From positions 27,812,705 through 27,876,704 of the forward strand of contig CM026421.1 in NCBI GenBank assembly GCA_014871385.1: a stretch of DNA of 64,000 bases. Reading direction: 5' to 3'. A program made the position numbers and the translations under genes. The stretch is from Ceratodon purpureus. Its lineage: Eukaryota; Streptophyta; Bryopsida; Pseudoditrichales; Ditrichaceae. Of the stretch, positions 48,501-61,170 are shown piece by piece. Under the pieces are notes generated by a model that made no database searches, was not told the origin of the DNA, and worked only from the letters and a program-made list of their open reading frames with translations. Each line of letters begins with the position of its first letter. Position 1 is the first letter of the stretch.

Positions 48501-50850
48501 GAGCAGGGAATGGATCATCGTCCAGCTCTTCATCATTCCCTATTGGGGCAATCATTGGAGTAGCTGTAGGTGGTGTTGTGATCCTAGCAGTGTTAGGACT
48601 CGTTTTCTGGTTCTGTTGCAAGAAAAAGCGCGCTGGGAGAAAAATGGATGACGCAGAGGCCAATCGTAACAGCAGCCGAAGGACGTGGTTCACTCCTCTC
48701 ATTACTGGAAAAGGTCAGAAATCACAGCATCAGGTCCGCCAGTCTGCAAAAACAACAGTATTTCTTCAATATTACCGTATTATTTCAAAATTTAACCTTT
48801 GAGCTTATGACTAACTAGTTTCTATATGATTCCCGTTGATTCAGATAAAGCCCCGAAGCATAGAGTGTTTGAGCCAGGTAAATGAATCTCCTCTCGAAAA
48901 TTGAATGAAGCTGCTGCTGTAGGCCCTTCTCTTTCCATGTATATTTTTGTTTATATTTTACTCTTTCTGACAAAAAGATTTTTCTCTTGGTTGGTTGTCG
49001 CTGAAGCCCCTCTTGATAAGACACCCGTCATGGAAGAACCAAGAGTGAAAGCTTCCCCACCAGTGAAGACCCTTAAGGCTCCTCCATCATTCAAGGGAAT
49101 CAGCGGCACCACCTACCCCAAAGTATCAGGAACAGTAAACAGGAACAACATTGCAGCAACAGCGTTTTCAGTTGCAGATCTTCAAGCAGCCACTAACAGC
49201 TTCTCCCAGGACAATTTAATTGGAGAAGGTGGCTTGGGACGTGTATACCGTGCAGAGTTCCCCAACGGCCAGGTCCTGGCTGTGAAGAAGATCGACAGCA
49301 ATGCTTCCATGGTGCAGAATGAGGATGATTTCTTGAGCGTGGTGGACGGCCTGTCACGTCTGCAGCAAACCAACTGTGCGGAGCTTGTGGGCTACTGCGT
49401 TGAGCACGATCAGAGGCTGTTGGTGTATGAGTACATTAGCCGTGGCACTTTGAATGAACTGCTCCATTTCTCAGGTGAAAATACCAAGGGTCTCTCCTGG
49501 AATGTACGCATCAAGATTGCTTTGGGAGCAGCTCGGGCTCTTGAGTAAGTTCTTCTAACTTTGCGTGTGCTTGAATTCTGTGCCCAATTTGTAACAAGAG
49601 TTGTTTCGAAGTCCTCATTGTGTTCCTTCGGAATGAAGTTATTTTTTTCTTTTATTGAGTTTTCCCCGTTTTAATTGATGAGTTCTAGTTTATACTTATG
49701 TGTTTCTAACCATGGTGGGATCATTACTATTTTTGGATGATCAGGTATTTGCATGAAGTGTGTGCTCCACCTGTGGTCCACCGTAATTTCAAGTCTGGCA
49801 ATATCTTGCTTGACGATGAGCTTAACGCCCATGTTTCCGACTGTGGGCTTGCGAATCTTGCGCCATCTGGTTCTGAGCGTCAGGTTTGTACCTGGTATCT
49901 GGTGTTCGAAATCATTGCCTGCCGTATTAGTTTCTAGATAGCAGCAGTAAAAGTATTCATTATGATATCAGCCTCACATTTTGATATGGTCATGCCTATA
50001 CACAAGCAGATTAGCTTATGTTTATGCTATTTAAGTAATGAATTAATTTGTGATTTAAAAAAATGTGGCAGGTGTCGGCACAGATGCTGGGTTCCTTCGG
50101 TTACAGCGCCCCTGAGTACGCCATGTCTGGAACCTACACTGTGAAGAGCGACGTCTACAGCTTTGGTGTTGTTATGCTGGAGCTTCTCACTGGGCGCAAG
50201 CCTTTGGACAGGTGCCGAACCGCTTTAACAAGTGCTCCTTTCAATCCTTTGAATGCACCAGATAATTTTTTTTCTTTTCGAGGATTTTTCTTGATCTCTC
50301 ATGATATGTGGAATACGAACATTGCAGCACAAGGCCGAGGTCAGAGCAATCTTTGGTGCGATGGGCAACACCACAACTACACGACATCGACGCTCTTGCA
50401 AGAATGGTGGATCCAGCATTGAAGGGCATATACCCTGCGAAGTCACTCTCCCGTTTCGCTGATATTGTTGCTCTGTGTGTTCAGGTGAGCTCATCTCATC
50501 CATTTGTTTTGCGAAAATAGTGAGACGGATAACTTTGATTTCCAAACACTCACTACCACTTGATTATCTACTTTTGCAATAGTGTAGTAATATACCACTT
50601 ATATCTCTCCAGTGCTCATGAGATAATCTCTTACAATTATCATCACTTAACTTAGGATTTCCGTGAATGGATATTTTTATGTACTCAAGATTTTGAATGG
50701 TGCTATGTGCAGCCTGAGCCGGAGTTCCGACCCCCGATGTCAGAAGTAGTGCAGGCTCTGGTGAGACTGATGCAGCGTGCAAGTCTGAGCAAGCGCCGAT
50801 CGGAATCAGCTACTGGAATGGAAGTGAATGAGCCATCTGATTCACTTTGA
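45508..50850 (+). CDS. STRUBBELIG-receptor-family LRR receptor-like pseudokinase
   Basis: Sixteen exons: 45508-45619, 46412-46547, 46792-46869, 47015-47080, 47279-47347, 47517-47591, 47723-47794, 47955-48026, 48167-48229, 48421-48713, 48845-48877, 49007-49544, 49745-49883, 50072-50211, 50328-50484, 50713-50850. Phases close exactly to 726 aa. Signal peptide ([17 protein letters not shown]); SRF-type N-terminal domain ([16 protein letters not shown]); one LRR per small exon (for example [24 protein letters not shown]); Pro/Ser-rich spacer; transmembrane helix ([16 protein letters not shown]); kinase-like domain with [13 protein letters not shown] and VKK. HRD is replaced by HRN and DFG by DCG, as in SUB/SRF members, so catalysis is probably weak or absent. 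SRF proteins act at the plasma membrane in tissue patterning and cell-division orientation. Which SRF subtype this is cannot be told. Confidence 0.92.
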
Positions 50851-53800
50851 GACCATCTGATTGCAGTGTTCTTGCACCTGTTGAGTTCAAGTACGGTTCG
50901 ACCAAGCAAATGGACCCAACGGTTTAATTTGACGTAGCTGTGGAATGCGTTTGGACCACCATTGGGGCAATAATGAAGGTCGTTGCGTGCTGGAGGCGAC
51001 AGCAAGGCTCAAGCATTGATTTGTGGATGGAGGCCATTGGATCACAACAGTTTCAATCTTCAAGAAGGATGAGTTCGTGTGTAACAGATGCTATTTCTGT
51101 TCTAACACGAACCTATCAACTTGGGGGTGAGGGTGCTTGGAAGCATGCAATTTGTACTACTGTCGAGATCGGCATTATTGCGTTCTCAAGGCTTGGTAGT
51201 GGTTCTCTAGTTTTTTCATGTTGTAATGTAGAGTAGATTAAATGTCGCTGAATTAGTCTTTCATGCGCTGCCTAACTCATTCTTTTTAGAGCGTCCTCGT
51301 GTTTTTGGAATCGTTTCAACACGTTTTAGCACAAACAGCATCAGTAAGCTTTCTGTTAGCTTGATGCATGCTTTGGATTCCCACACTGATCTGCCTGGTA
51401 GTCAGTCGGGACTTCGATGTAAATGCATTTGCTGCATAACCTATATCAGTGATTCTGGATCATTAATAGCTTATTAGCTTGTGTATCTGCATCTACTGTG
51501 TCTTTCTACACATGTCAACTTATCGTTTGTTTTTGGAGGAACAGTGTATGGATTGATCTGATCCTACATTTCTATAAAAAAACTGAATCTTATTTAGAGT
51601 ATATTTGCATACGTCTACATATATGTTAACCCTTATCAATTTACCCGATCCATACTGGGTTGTCAGGTTTTTTCACCACTTCAAATCTCCTTTTCCATGA
51701 AGCTTTTCATCATAGAAGATAGTTTTGAAGTCTTAGACTCATTCAAAACCCTTAAAAAGATGGACTGTTTTTTTTGTGGAAAGTGCCATTTTCTGAAAAA
51801 ATGATGGTAAAAGATGTTTGGTACTAAATTTAGTTATTGTAATCGCAGTTATAATACTTGGCCAATAACAATGTCTCTAAATTGAGTAAGGTAGACGATT
51901 TGTTTTTGATCAGGCCCCAAATAACGCAGTATAGGCCCACCTATTTCTAACCATAGGCTTGCATTATTTCGAATTCATTTGTAAATGGTGACATAGTATA
52001 AAGTTCACAAGTGTTCACTTTCAATTGGAAGAAAGTTTAATTTTTGGATATCATGTGTTTTTTATATCAAGTAGCACCAGTATTGGAATGTAGTTTTTTA
52101 GTTCTTGGAATTAGATCAGCCTCTATAGTAAGAATGGGTTAGAGAGAATCTTCACTTTGAAAATTTATAGTAAATTCAATATTGCTCCAAAATTCGTTCA
52201 AAAATATATGATCTTCCTCAAATCTATTTCCCTACGCTCCAAAATTATTTGCGTGTTGGGTACTTCACTAGAAGTATGCTGAATTGCTTAAGGTGATTGA
52301 AAACAAGTTGTCTACCTTAGATTGTATGTCATTTGGAAAATCATAATGTGCAAAGATAAATTGTATAAACGTGCTCCAAATCATATGAGACCCTAAATGG
52401 GTTTCTTGTTCCTTTAGGGATTAAAGGGTCTTGAGTTTTTTAAAACATAAAAACTTTTGCTTTATTGCATTGTTGTTTTTTATTCCAAATATTTGGCAAG
52501 TATGAAGAACATGATAGTGTGACTATAATTGTTGTGAAAGAATTATGGTGGTTTTTCTAAATCTAAGAAAAATAGTTTTCTCTCATTTTATTTTAGAAAA
52601 TTAGTTTTATTTTATTTAAATACCATCAAGTTCTATATACACCAAATATAGAGAAATCACCAAGTTCTTCCATATTTATTAACAATTCAAAGTAAGTAAA
52701 TAAGATAATATTTAATAAAAAATCATCTTGTCTATACCAAATGCTAGATGTTTTATTTGTGGATGTTTTGAATATATATGTATATGTCTCTGTATTTTTG
52801 TATTATGTTCTATATTGTTTTGGAATTGTGTTTTCATGTGATCTTTTTATATGGATTTTTATTGTTATTTGCGACATTGTTGAAAGTTTGTTTGTTGCTA
52901 ACAATGTTTAGTGCATTAAAAGGAATTCAATAATAGTGTGGGTTTGTTGTATATCATGTATTATTTGTGCACATAAGTTTTTGAATTTGTTAGTGGACTT
53001 AGTGGAATGAGGCACAGGTTTGGATGGCTTTGTCTGTATAGTGCTAAGGTATACACACCCATAACCGATAACTTAAGCATATCAGCATAGTATATCTTGG
53101 GTTATCAAAAAAGAGTTATTTTTTGTGCGTAGGAAAATAAGGTTCATGAAGAATGAGTTTTTTTTCAAAATTAATTAAGTAAAATTAGAATTACTAAAAT
53201 ATTTTTGTTCAAAAGTTGGTTAGAACCCATAACCAACATATAGCTTCACCCATGACCAACAACAACAATAGTAGTGAACAAACACAAGACTATTTATTTC
53301 CGTAACAGTCATAGAGGCATTCTATTGGAGGACTCATCTTGAATCTCATGTTCATCAATTATCGACTACTAGTTTTCCATTGCTCAATAACCAGATGCCT
53401 CTATTGTCAGGTTGCAATGGCGTATATAAGATTTTTTTTTTTGAAGATGTTTGCGTCTAAGGATTGCTTTCAGTTGGATGAATTTGAAAGTGAAAGTATA
53501 ATAAAGACATGTTTGGTATTTGTGTAGCTTGTGTATTTTGTGTTGAATGCAACAGAAAAAGTGTTGGAGAGAGAGTAATTAACATTAGTTCTATACCAAA
53601 GTTTTAACTTTTACTTGTTTTTGAAGGCAATCACATCAATTCCTTCTTTTTGTTCTAGAGGTGGCTAGGGAGGGAATGTGATTGGATGAGGCTCGTGACG
53701 TGAGGCGTAAAACATTGTTGGTGTGGCGCGCGGAGCTTCTAGATCAGTATAAGAAGTTGTCTAAATGGTTTGAAGATGCACCAAGGCTTTGCAATAAGAT

Positions 53801-54624
53801 GTCTTAACAACATGAGGGGGCTCTAGTGTTAGAACTTGTTGTAGTATGGATTTTGAATCTTCATGAAAATGATTATAATATATCCAATGTCTGTATGGGT
53901 TAAGAAACGCCGCTTCTATGTGTACTATCGATACAACTTTTTAATAGAATTTTGTGACAGCAATGATTTGTGATTGAAGTAGGAGGCCAAGACATATGAG
54001 ATAGATATGTGAAAAATTTGTCTAAAGGTTTGGCGTTGCCATGGCCGCTCCTCTAAGTTGTTTCAATTTTTCTAAACACTAATTCTCTTCATTTAGAAAT
54101 TTGGAGCCCCTTTTTATTGCTAGTCGTACTTGGTTTGCATTGAAAACTACCATTTTTTTATTAGATACGCCTTATCACCCAATAAGAAAGGTTGGACATG
54201 GATACCATTCATCAAGAAAACTGGTGTCACAAAAATCACTTTTCTCTAGATTTATTGATAAATTAATGAAGTCTTAAACCATCTTTCATTAGTATTTCAA
54301 CATGGTATGAAATAACACATGTTTTGAAACACTTAGTCCATATTGCAACAATAGAGATTTAGTTTGTGGTATTTTTGCAAACAAATCATATCTTTGAGTT
54401 TTGTGCTTTTAGCATGTCTTCAAAGCAACATTTTTCACCTTCTAATGCTTTTTTATGCAATGTTTTTGGATTGCAATCTCTACCTTCACAATCAAATTAT
54501 TGTTTGTATGAGCGATTTGGTTTTTCAAGCAATTAGAGGTGAAAATTCAAGGGTGGTAAAAATTCTAGCATCCTCTAATGGGGTTGTAAAATAAAATAGA
54601 ATAGAATAATGATAAACTACATAC

Positions 54625-54692
<68 letters not shown>

Positions 54693-55320
54693 TCTTTATA
54701 ATAGGTTTTCATTATGGCAGCACTTTTTGGAAATTATGATGCTAAGGCGGCAACCTCTCAAGAAAAACTTGGGTCTAGCAAAATGCTTATCCAAATGCTT
54801 CTCGAAAGGTTGTGAATTTTCTCAAACAAAATATGTACAAGAAGACAAGGCTCTTGAGTTATTAAGGAGTGGTCATGCTCCACAATCCTTACCATGTTTT
54901 ATTAATTAACTTTTGACAATCATTGGCACTAAACCTATGTTGGTCCAAAATAAATTAATTTCAATTAGTCATAACTTTACTATAATGATGAATCTATTAC
55001 TAAAATGTTTTGCACGTGTTCTTCATTAGCTTTTACACCTTTTCTTATTTTTTTCAAATTTTTATTTATTTATTTATTTATTTCCATTCTTTATAAAATT
55101 TTGATTAATGGGCTCATAGCTTTTGGCGTTTGGACTTCCTTGGGGCTTCACAATGGGACCAACCCAAGGCTTGAAATGGACAATTTTAACATATTATTCC
55201 AAAATTTAGGACTGTTAACTTAATTCAGTAGGGATGATTGGACAGTGGGCCTCTCAACTTGGGTATAGAGTGAAGTTTAAAGCAAGCCTAAGTAAGGAAG
55301 TGTGTGCATTTTAGGCTAGG
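50851..55320. other. AT-rich intergenic DNA with old repeat remnants
   Basis: 52637-52728 resembles the window start (1-92). A (TA)n tract lies at about 54625-54688. Short coding-like patches occur (53690-53806, EARDVRRKTLLVWRAELLDQ; 54715-54818, MAALFGNYDAK), probably remnants of retroelements or genes; neither extends. Otherwise nothing recognised. Confidence 0.5.
52637..52728 (+). repeat. Diverged dispersed repeat, related to 1-92
   Basis: Roughly 80% identity by eye in the first 46 bases (shared AATATAGAG and TCTTCCATAT), decaying afterwards. The early differences are transitions. Same orientation as the window start. Confidence 0.6.
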
Positions 55321-55380
55321 GTAGGCAAGTGAGGGAATGATGTGTGCACTCCATCGTGGGCTCCTTCATGTCACCCATTG

Positions 55381-55770
55381 CCAGCCCCAGCCCCAGCCCC
55401 AGCCCCAGCCCAGCCCATCCCATCCCATCCCCTCCGAAGGATCCTTCCCCGACTCAACTACAACGACATTGGACATTCGACATTCGACATTGCCCACTTG
55501 TGCATCAGTGTAGTGTAGTGTAGTGTAGTGTAGTCTGGCAGGCTCAATCATAGTCCTAGTGTAATAAGTTATCCAGTCACCAATCCACCATCCTCACTTA
55601 TCCCCTCCCTCCCTCCCTCCCTCCAGGCTCCGAGGAGTCAGGAGTCGGCCTAGGCTCCATCACTCCCTCCATTCCGGAAGGAAGGAAGGAAGGAAGGAAT
55701 CCCTCTACCTTCACACGCGAGTGAGTCGCGACTGCCCCGGTGCCCCCTGCCCTCCCCTGCCCTCCCCTGC
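55381..55770. repeat. Compound microsatellite block upstream of the GNAT gene
   Basis: (CCCAG)n 55381-55410, (CCCAT)n 55412-55432, (TAGTG)n 55508-55534, (CCCT)n 55604-55624, (GGAA)n 55675-55699 and a doubled GCCCTCCCCT near 55747-55770, all within 400 bp and about 0.5-0.9 kb before the start codon. Confidence 0.9.
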
Positions 55771-56286
55771 CCACTATCATACCATGCCCCACTGCCTGCC
55801 GACTTCACTTCATTTGGACATAACTTATCCCATTCCAAATTCACATCCCTCAACGCAGCCTCATTCCATGTCATGTTTGCAATTGGGACTCACTCGTAAC
55901 TTAACTTATTGCATGTCCATTGTCCGCCATCACTGTCTCTTTGGATTTTGTAAATAACTCAATCATGTAGCCTAGCTCCCCCCCTCCTCGTCAATCGTTG
56001 GACAATTCATATGGAGTCTGGGAGTTGCAATTGACGGCTTGTGATGGGCTCGTGAGCCTTGCAAGCGTTGTGAGGTGCTACGTTGTTCGTAAGGCTGGGA
56101 ATTAAGCAGGAAGCAATGCAATTGTGGGAATTGAATTGGCTGAGAGCCTGTGCAATTGCCTGCACACGGGTGGGTCCGTATGGATTTTGATGGTGTGGGG
56201 TTTTGATGGTGGGATTGCTTCATGCTTGTTGAGCGTAGCAGACAGATGCTTTTCACGTTGGGATTGTTTAATTGGGTTAGACAGCT

Positions 56287-58479
56287 GTGGGAGGTGGGGC
56301 AGGAGGAGTGCGATCATTTGCAATGTATTCGGTGGCGCAAGCGGGTGTGGGAGTGGGTTGGGTTGATGCGCAGAGCGTGCCATTCCATTGCGCCAGGAAT
56401 ATTAGGACTACTACTACAGGCAAGGGCAAGAATAAAATATTGGATGTCAGGTTTAGGGTTTGTGAGCCGGTGTGCTCATATTATTTGCAGGCGGATTTCG
56501 GGAGGGACAGGAAGAAGACGCAACCTCATTACAGGATACCCCAGTCTTGTGGGGCTCTCAGGAACAATGTGTATCATAGCAGAGATTTGTCGACTAGGTC
56601 AGGGAGGAGCGTTTCAGTGAGTCCTAGGGCGCAGGTGCCTGGGGACTTGAGCGTAGTATCTGAGGCACTGCGAGACGTGCGTGATGTGCGAGAGGCCGCT
56701 CTTGAGGAGTCAATTTTGAAGGCGGACTTCATTGAAGAATCTGAGGTTAAGGATGATGTCATAGCGCTAGGGTATGGTTGGATGGTTCGGGAAGCAAGCC
56801 GGTTCGATACAGAGGAGCTTCGAGCTGTGGCTCACGTCCAGGCTTGTTCGTTCCATCTTCAAGCAGCCGTTTTTGATGACCTTTTCTTCAAACTCTTCAA
56901 GGTAAGTTTTTTGTGATTTCTTGTGGGTTTGTTGTGAGTTGTTTGGAATTTAATAACAGAATCTGAATCTGCACGTAAGCAGCTGAGCGCTCAATTAAAT
57001 TTTATTTTTTGCCCAAATTTGTAGCTGTTCAAATAGAAACTTGCAATAATCTGTACAAATTCGGGACTCCGTGTTGCACGTCGGCGATGCCCGGCTAGTT
57101 CTTTAGTTGTGGAACAACGGCCTATAGAAGTAAATGTAATTTATTGTAGAGAGGTTGTTTTGGCTCGATTAGCTCAAACTTTCAAATTTCAACTTGAGTC
57201 TCCGTTTGGATCATAGGCACGAACTTACTCGTGGCTATCTCGTGAACAGGCAGAAGTGCTGAGTGCTCTCATCTACAAGGCTCGGCATTCACCTGCTGAC
57301 AGGTTCGATTATTTATCTCGACTTCTCTTTTGCATTTTAATCTTCACCTCCAATGAAAGCAGTACGATTGAGAGTGAACTGCATTAGTGTGAGGTTCTAG
57401 TTGTGCAACTCTACGAATCATCAGGTATGTAGAAATTGTAGTGAAGTAGAATCTATTACTGCTTCATTGAACCAATTATACGTGACCTGTTAGCTTTTCA
57501 GATTTGGATTAAATGTTGAGAACCTTCATGTGAAGACATCGTGACAATTTTGTCTTGTAACAGTGCAGGTATGCATGCTTACTGGCGGAACCAGTGACAT
57601 CAGTGGACGAAGGAGAATCATGTGCAGAATACCCACCGATGATTGTAGGTGCCGTTAACTTGGCAGCTTCAGTCGATAATGAAGTGTTACGCCATCTTCA
57701 CAGCGCCACTGAGTACTTGTATGTGAGCGGCATGGCAGTGGATATTAACTACAGGTGGGTCTTGAACAGATTTTGCATCACTCATAAGTTTTCTCAGCTG
57801 TTTAATCGTTCATTAAGATCTTGAGAAGACCTTCCGATACGTATTGTAGATTTTTTCATTTCATCGAATCGTCAGTTACAGTGCAAGCTAAGACATGAAT
57901 TAATTTACAGGCCCTTCGCAGAACACTTTGATGAGTTTGACGCTCTTTTCCAGTACTTACAAAATTTCTTTCACATTATCAGCAACTTGCATAAATTACT
58001 GTACCTACCCCAAGAACTTACGGAATGTATTTGCTATGTATAAGTAAAGTTTCTATCGAAGTATTTTTGGAGGTATAAAATGCTGGAATAACGATTGAAA
58101 TTCTTGTTTTTGATATGTATGGTGGTCTGAAGTAAAGAGTATTCTGGTCATTTTATCTCATTTTGTCTTGCTGTGCTCAGTTAGACATGTGCAATTGGTC
58201 GCCATTTTGACAACTGACTATCATCATTAATGCACATACAGGAGAAGAAACATAGCGACCATGCTTCTGAGAGGCTGCGAATTACTAGCCATGAAGTGGG
58301 GATTTGATTATCTCGTCTTGCACGCCTATGAAGATGATACGGCTGCACGTACCTTGTACGATAGAGGAGGCTACAGAGTCATTGCCCTTGATCCCTTGTG
58401 GATAAGCTCCTGGGTTGGGAGGAAACGACGAGTCTTGATGGCGAAGCGGACAAGTAGAACACCAAACTTTGATATTTGA
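56287..58479 (+). CDS. GCN5-related N-acetyltransferase, probably plastid GNAT
   Basis: Four exons: 56287-56901, 57217-57302, 57569-57754, 58242-58479; phases close to 374 aa. The long N-terminal part before about residue 150 is Ser/Arg/Thr-containing and low in acidic residues, as in plastid transit peptides. The domain begins near FDTEELRAVAHVQACSFH and AEVLSALIYKA. Acetyl-CoA site: YLYVSGMAVDINYR, then RRNIATMLLRGCE across the last splice, the Q/RxxGxA-like motif A with Asn in place of the first Gly. LVLHAYEDDTAARTLYDRGGY is motif B. Plant plastid GNATs acetylate protein N-termini and lysines; text around AVAHVQACSFH resembles the GNAT6/7 group. Start 56287 is the first Met of the frame; a later Met (MYSVAQAG) is possible. 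Confidence 0.85.
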
Positions 58480-59866
58480 TGACTTCGAGGACAAGCAGAA
58501 CGCTGAGCTGAACATATTTATGCCTTTTGTGAGGTGAAACAAACAGGTTTGAGTGTAGTTTTGTTGCTCAAACCTTCAATACTTTTGATTCTTGTAACGT
58601 ATTAGCCTTCTCAGGTTTCAGATTCTCTTACTGTACATTGCAACTTGTAGACTTTTCTTTCTTTCTAGCTGACACCATAACTCATGGTGTGTGCTTGCTG
58701 CGATCGAATGATTTGCAGTTCTTTAATGTGAGATTTTGTGAGCTTCTTTAAAATACTCTTGGCAGCTCTCAAATACACTAATCTCAAAATCTTCTTGGGT
58801 GAGTCCTGGTTGTTACATGCTTGGTGTTTATGTTTTCAAATTTTTCTTGCGTTAATTGTAGGTCACGAAACGGTATAACCTTATCATGCAAGTTGTGTAG
58901 ACCTGTCATTGACGACGAAGCTGTATTCAGGAACCGTGAATGGAATAGATGGCCTGACGAACAAAATCTGATGACATAATTTCTTTGAATGATAACGATG
59001 ATAAAACTCTTATTATGTGAGCGCAGATTGAATCATAAGTCTGAGAATGTGAATAAGCCAAAGATGGCTGTTGCCATCTTTATGTATGTACCACAATGTC
59101 TAGTCATCATTTACTCCAATCTTATGTACACATAGAGTTGTATGATCCGAAGCTACTTTTATGTATATCATTCAAGCAGTCGTCTTCTCGCAAGTGTTGC
59201 AGGAAACTTTCACCCTTCAAAAAGCTGCAACAGGAAGCTCCTGACCTTCAGCACAGGAAGATCCCTTGGTCTTGACCACAGGATAACTTACTTCTACGGT
59301 GGTGAAGTCGGTCCGGAGCACGAGCACCCGGAGCTCTAAGATGGAGACGAGACTGGGAGGAACCATGGCAGTATTGCACCTCAATTTGATCGAGAATACT
59401 TGAGCACAAGAACTATTTTTCTGAGCATTTGTGAACAAGGTTCCTCAGCAGTGGAACTGAGCCACTTACATGTAGTCGGCGGTGATGAAATTCCGAGTCA
59501 AGCCTTCTGACTGGTGAACTCTTGCGCCACTAACGCTGGTTAATAGTGCAATTTGTAGGTACATCTTTTTGATGACCTTGTGAACTTGAACTTTTTCCTT
59601 ACAGACATCGTGTATATACAGATATAAACGTCAAAATCACGTCATAAGCACGAGAATTAGAATTCCATACCTCATTGAACAGGTGTGTACAGTAGTGTAC
59701 AGTAATAACTCTGCGGCTGCGACTTTGTGCATGCCATTCTAATGTAACCCACGCTAAGCTATGCTCATTCGTTTTGCAAAACACCATTACCTAAGTAATT
59801 TATTTATCTGGAATGAAATAGATAAGTTGTTCACCACAAACTCGCTTCCAAATGTTCATAGTGAAG
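58480..59866. other. Intergenic region between convergent genes
   Basis: Likely 3' UTR of the GNAT gene and 3' flank of the membrane-protein gene. A 65-codon plus frame at 59142-59339 is not supported further. No repeats of note. Confidence 0.5.
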
Positions 59867-61170
59867 TCACAGCTCCGAATGGAAAACACGAGTCCATGCT
59901 TTGTTAAGAGAAGTTGCGCAATAGGTTCCTGCGAAGACTATCAGCGCTTCAACAACGACGCACACAATCCCCACCAATTTACCATACAGTATAAACGAGG
60001 TAAATGCAATTGCAGCAAGGCTCATAATAGTGGCCCAGAGTACCAAGATTGCCGGTATTCCACGGAGTGCGCCAATTTTGCACGCCCATACCCAGTTGAG
60101 TTTGCCTGGACCAGTGAACAAGTAACCCAAGAAAAGAGTTGTAGTTCCTAGTCCAAGAAAATCCGCCAGCAACGCCCACATCCATAGCATTCCATACCAG
60201 GCGCGCTTCCCGCCCTCAAGACCTGCTGGCGGGTTTGTGAAAGGTTGGATAGCAATTGCTGCCAGGAGTGTTTCCTGTATTTCCAAAATTGTGTTAACAC
60301 ATTGCAAACCAGATCACTTTGCCAGTACGATATAAACTAGCATACCAGCTTAGACCTTACTCTAAGTAGTGATGAATATAGCTCATTTCGTAGAATCACA
60401 CAGCTGAATTAATAGACAGAATTAATAAAAGGACGCTTGGAATTAATAGATCGAAGAACACAAGACAATAACACAATGTACACAGATGACAAAATTATTG
60501 CAAACTATGCCGAAATCCAACTCGTTTCTTTCGTTGATAACAGTTATTAATGCCAAAATCAAAATGGGGTGTTTCCAACAAGTATTTTCACTAACGCTCT
60601 CCATTGCATCCATGGCAACACTAACTCTACCTTCAACCAAAACCTAGTAGAGAAAAAAATCTACATGCATGAATAGGTGCAGCAGCACTTCTCGCCAGTG
60701 GGTTACCAGAGAGCCTAGAGAAAGCCCAGAGGACGTACGGACTCACCACAACAATGATAGAGCTCCAGAGATACACCAAGCCTTGCTGCAACTCGCCGCC
60801 ATAGGTGTGATCGGTACTGTCAAAGAAATGGAGCCAGTTTTCAAGTTGTTGAATGGGCTCCTCGAAAAACCTAGATATTCTCAGTTTCCGTAGCAGTGGG
60901 TTGTCCTTCAGTGCCGTCAAATGGTTCTGCTCATCTGTTGAAAAGTCCGTTTTTTCACGCTTTTTGTACTTGCGGGGCACATGGGTGTTATGTGAGGGAC
61001 CTGCTCCTGCGCCACCAGTTTTGGATGCAGTAGTCAAACTGTATACTGTTTACACGAACCTAGAACCATCATCAAATGGCTTATTGTTCACGATATGTTA
61101 TGCAGATGATTAGAAAGAAATCATCAGCACCCTGTATGCACTCACCTGTTGAGGCATTTGTTTGGGACAT
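59867..61170 (-). CDS. Multipass membrane protein of unknown function
   Basis: Four exons: 61170-61146, 61006-60747, 60643-60596, 60274-59867; phases close to 246 aa. The first coding exon is only 25 bases (MSQTNAST). It joins a basic, cytosolic-looking stretch (PRKYKKREKTDFSTDEQNH) and an amphipathic segment (LRISRFFEEPIQQLENWLHFF). Four or five hydrophobic helices follow: LVYLWSSIIVV continuing into the 48-bp exon; WYGMLWMWALLADFLG; IPAILVLWATIMSLAAIAF; LVGIVCVVVEALIVFAG. It ends in a short charged tail. I do not recognise the family. Absence of a signal peptide suggests a signal-anchor protein of an endomembrane or organelle. The splice choice for exon 2 (after GGTGGCGCAG) is the only one that keeps frame with the first exon. 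Confidence 0.75.

Noticed and set aside
54727..54909. 60-codon plus frame and the overlapping MAALFGNYDAK frame
   Set aside because: Short, next to a TA tract, with no splice or domain support.
59142..59339. 65-codon plus frame after the GNAT gene
   Set aside because: Probably 3' UTR; no start context or homology recognised.
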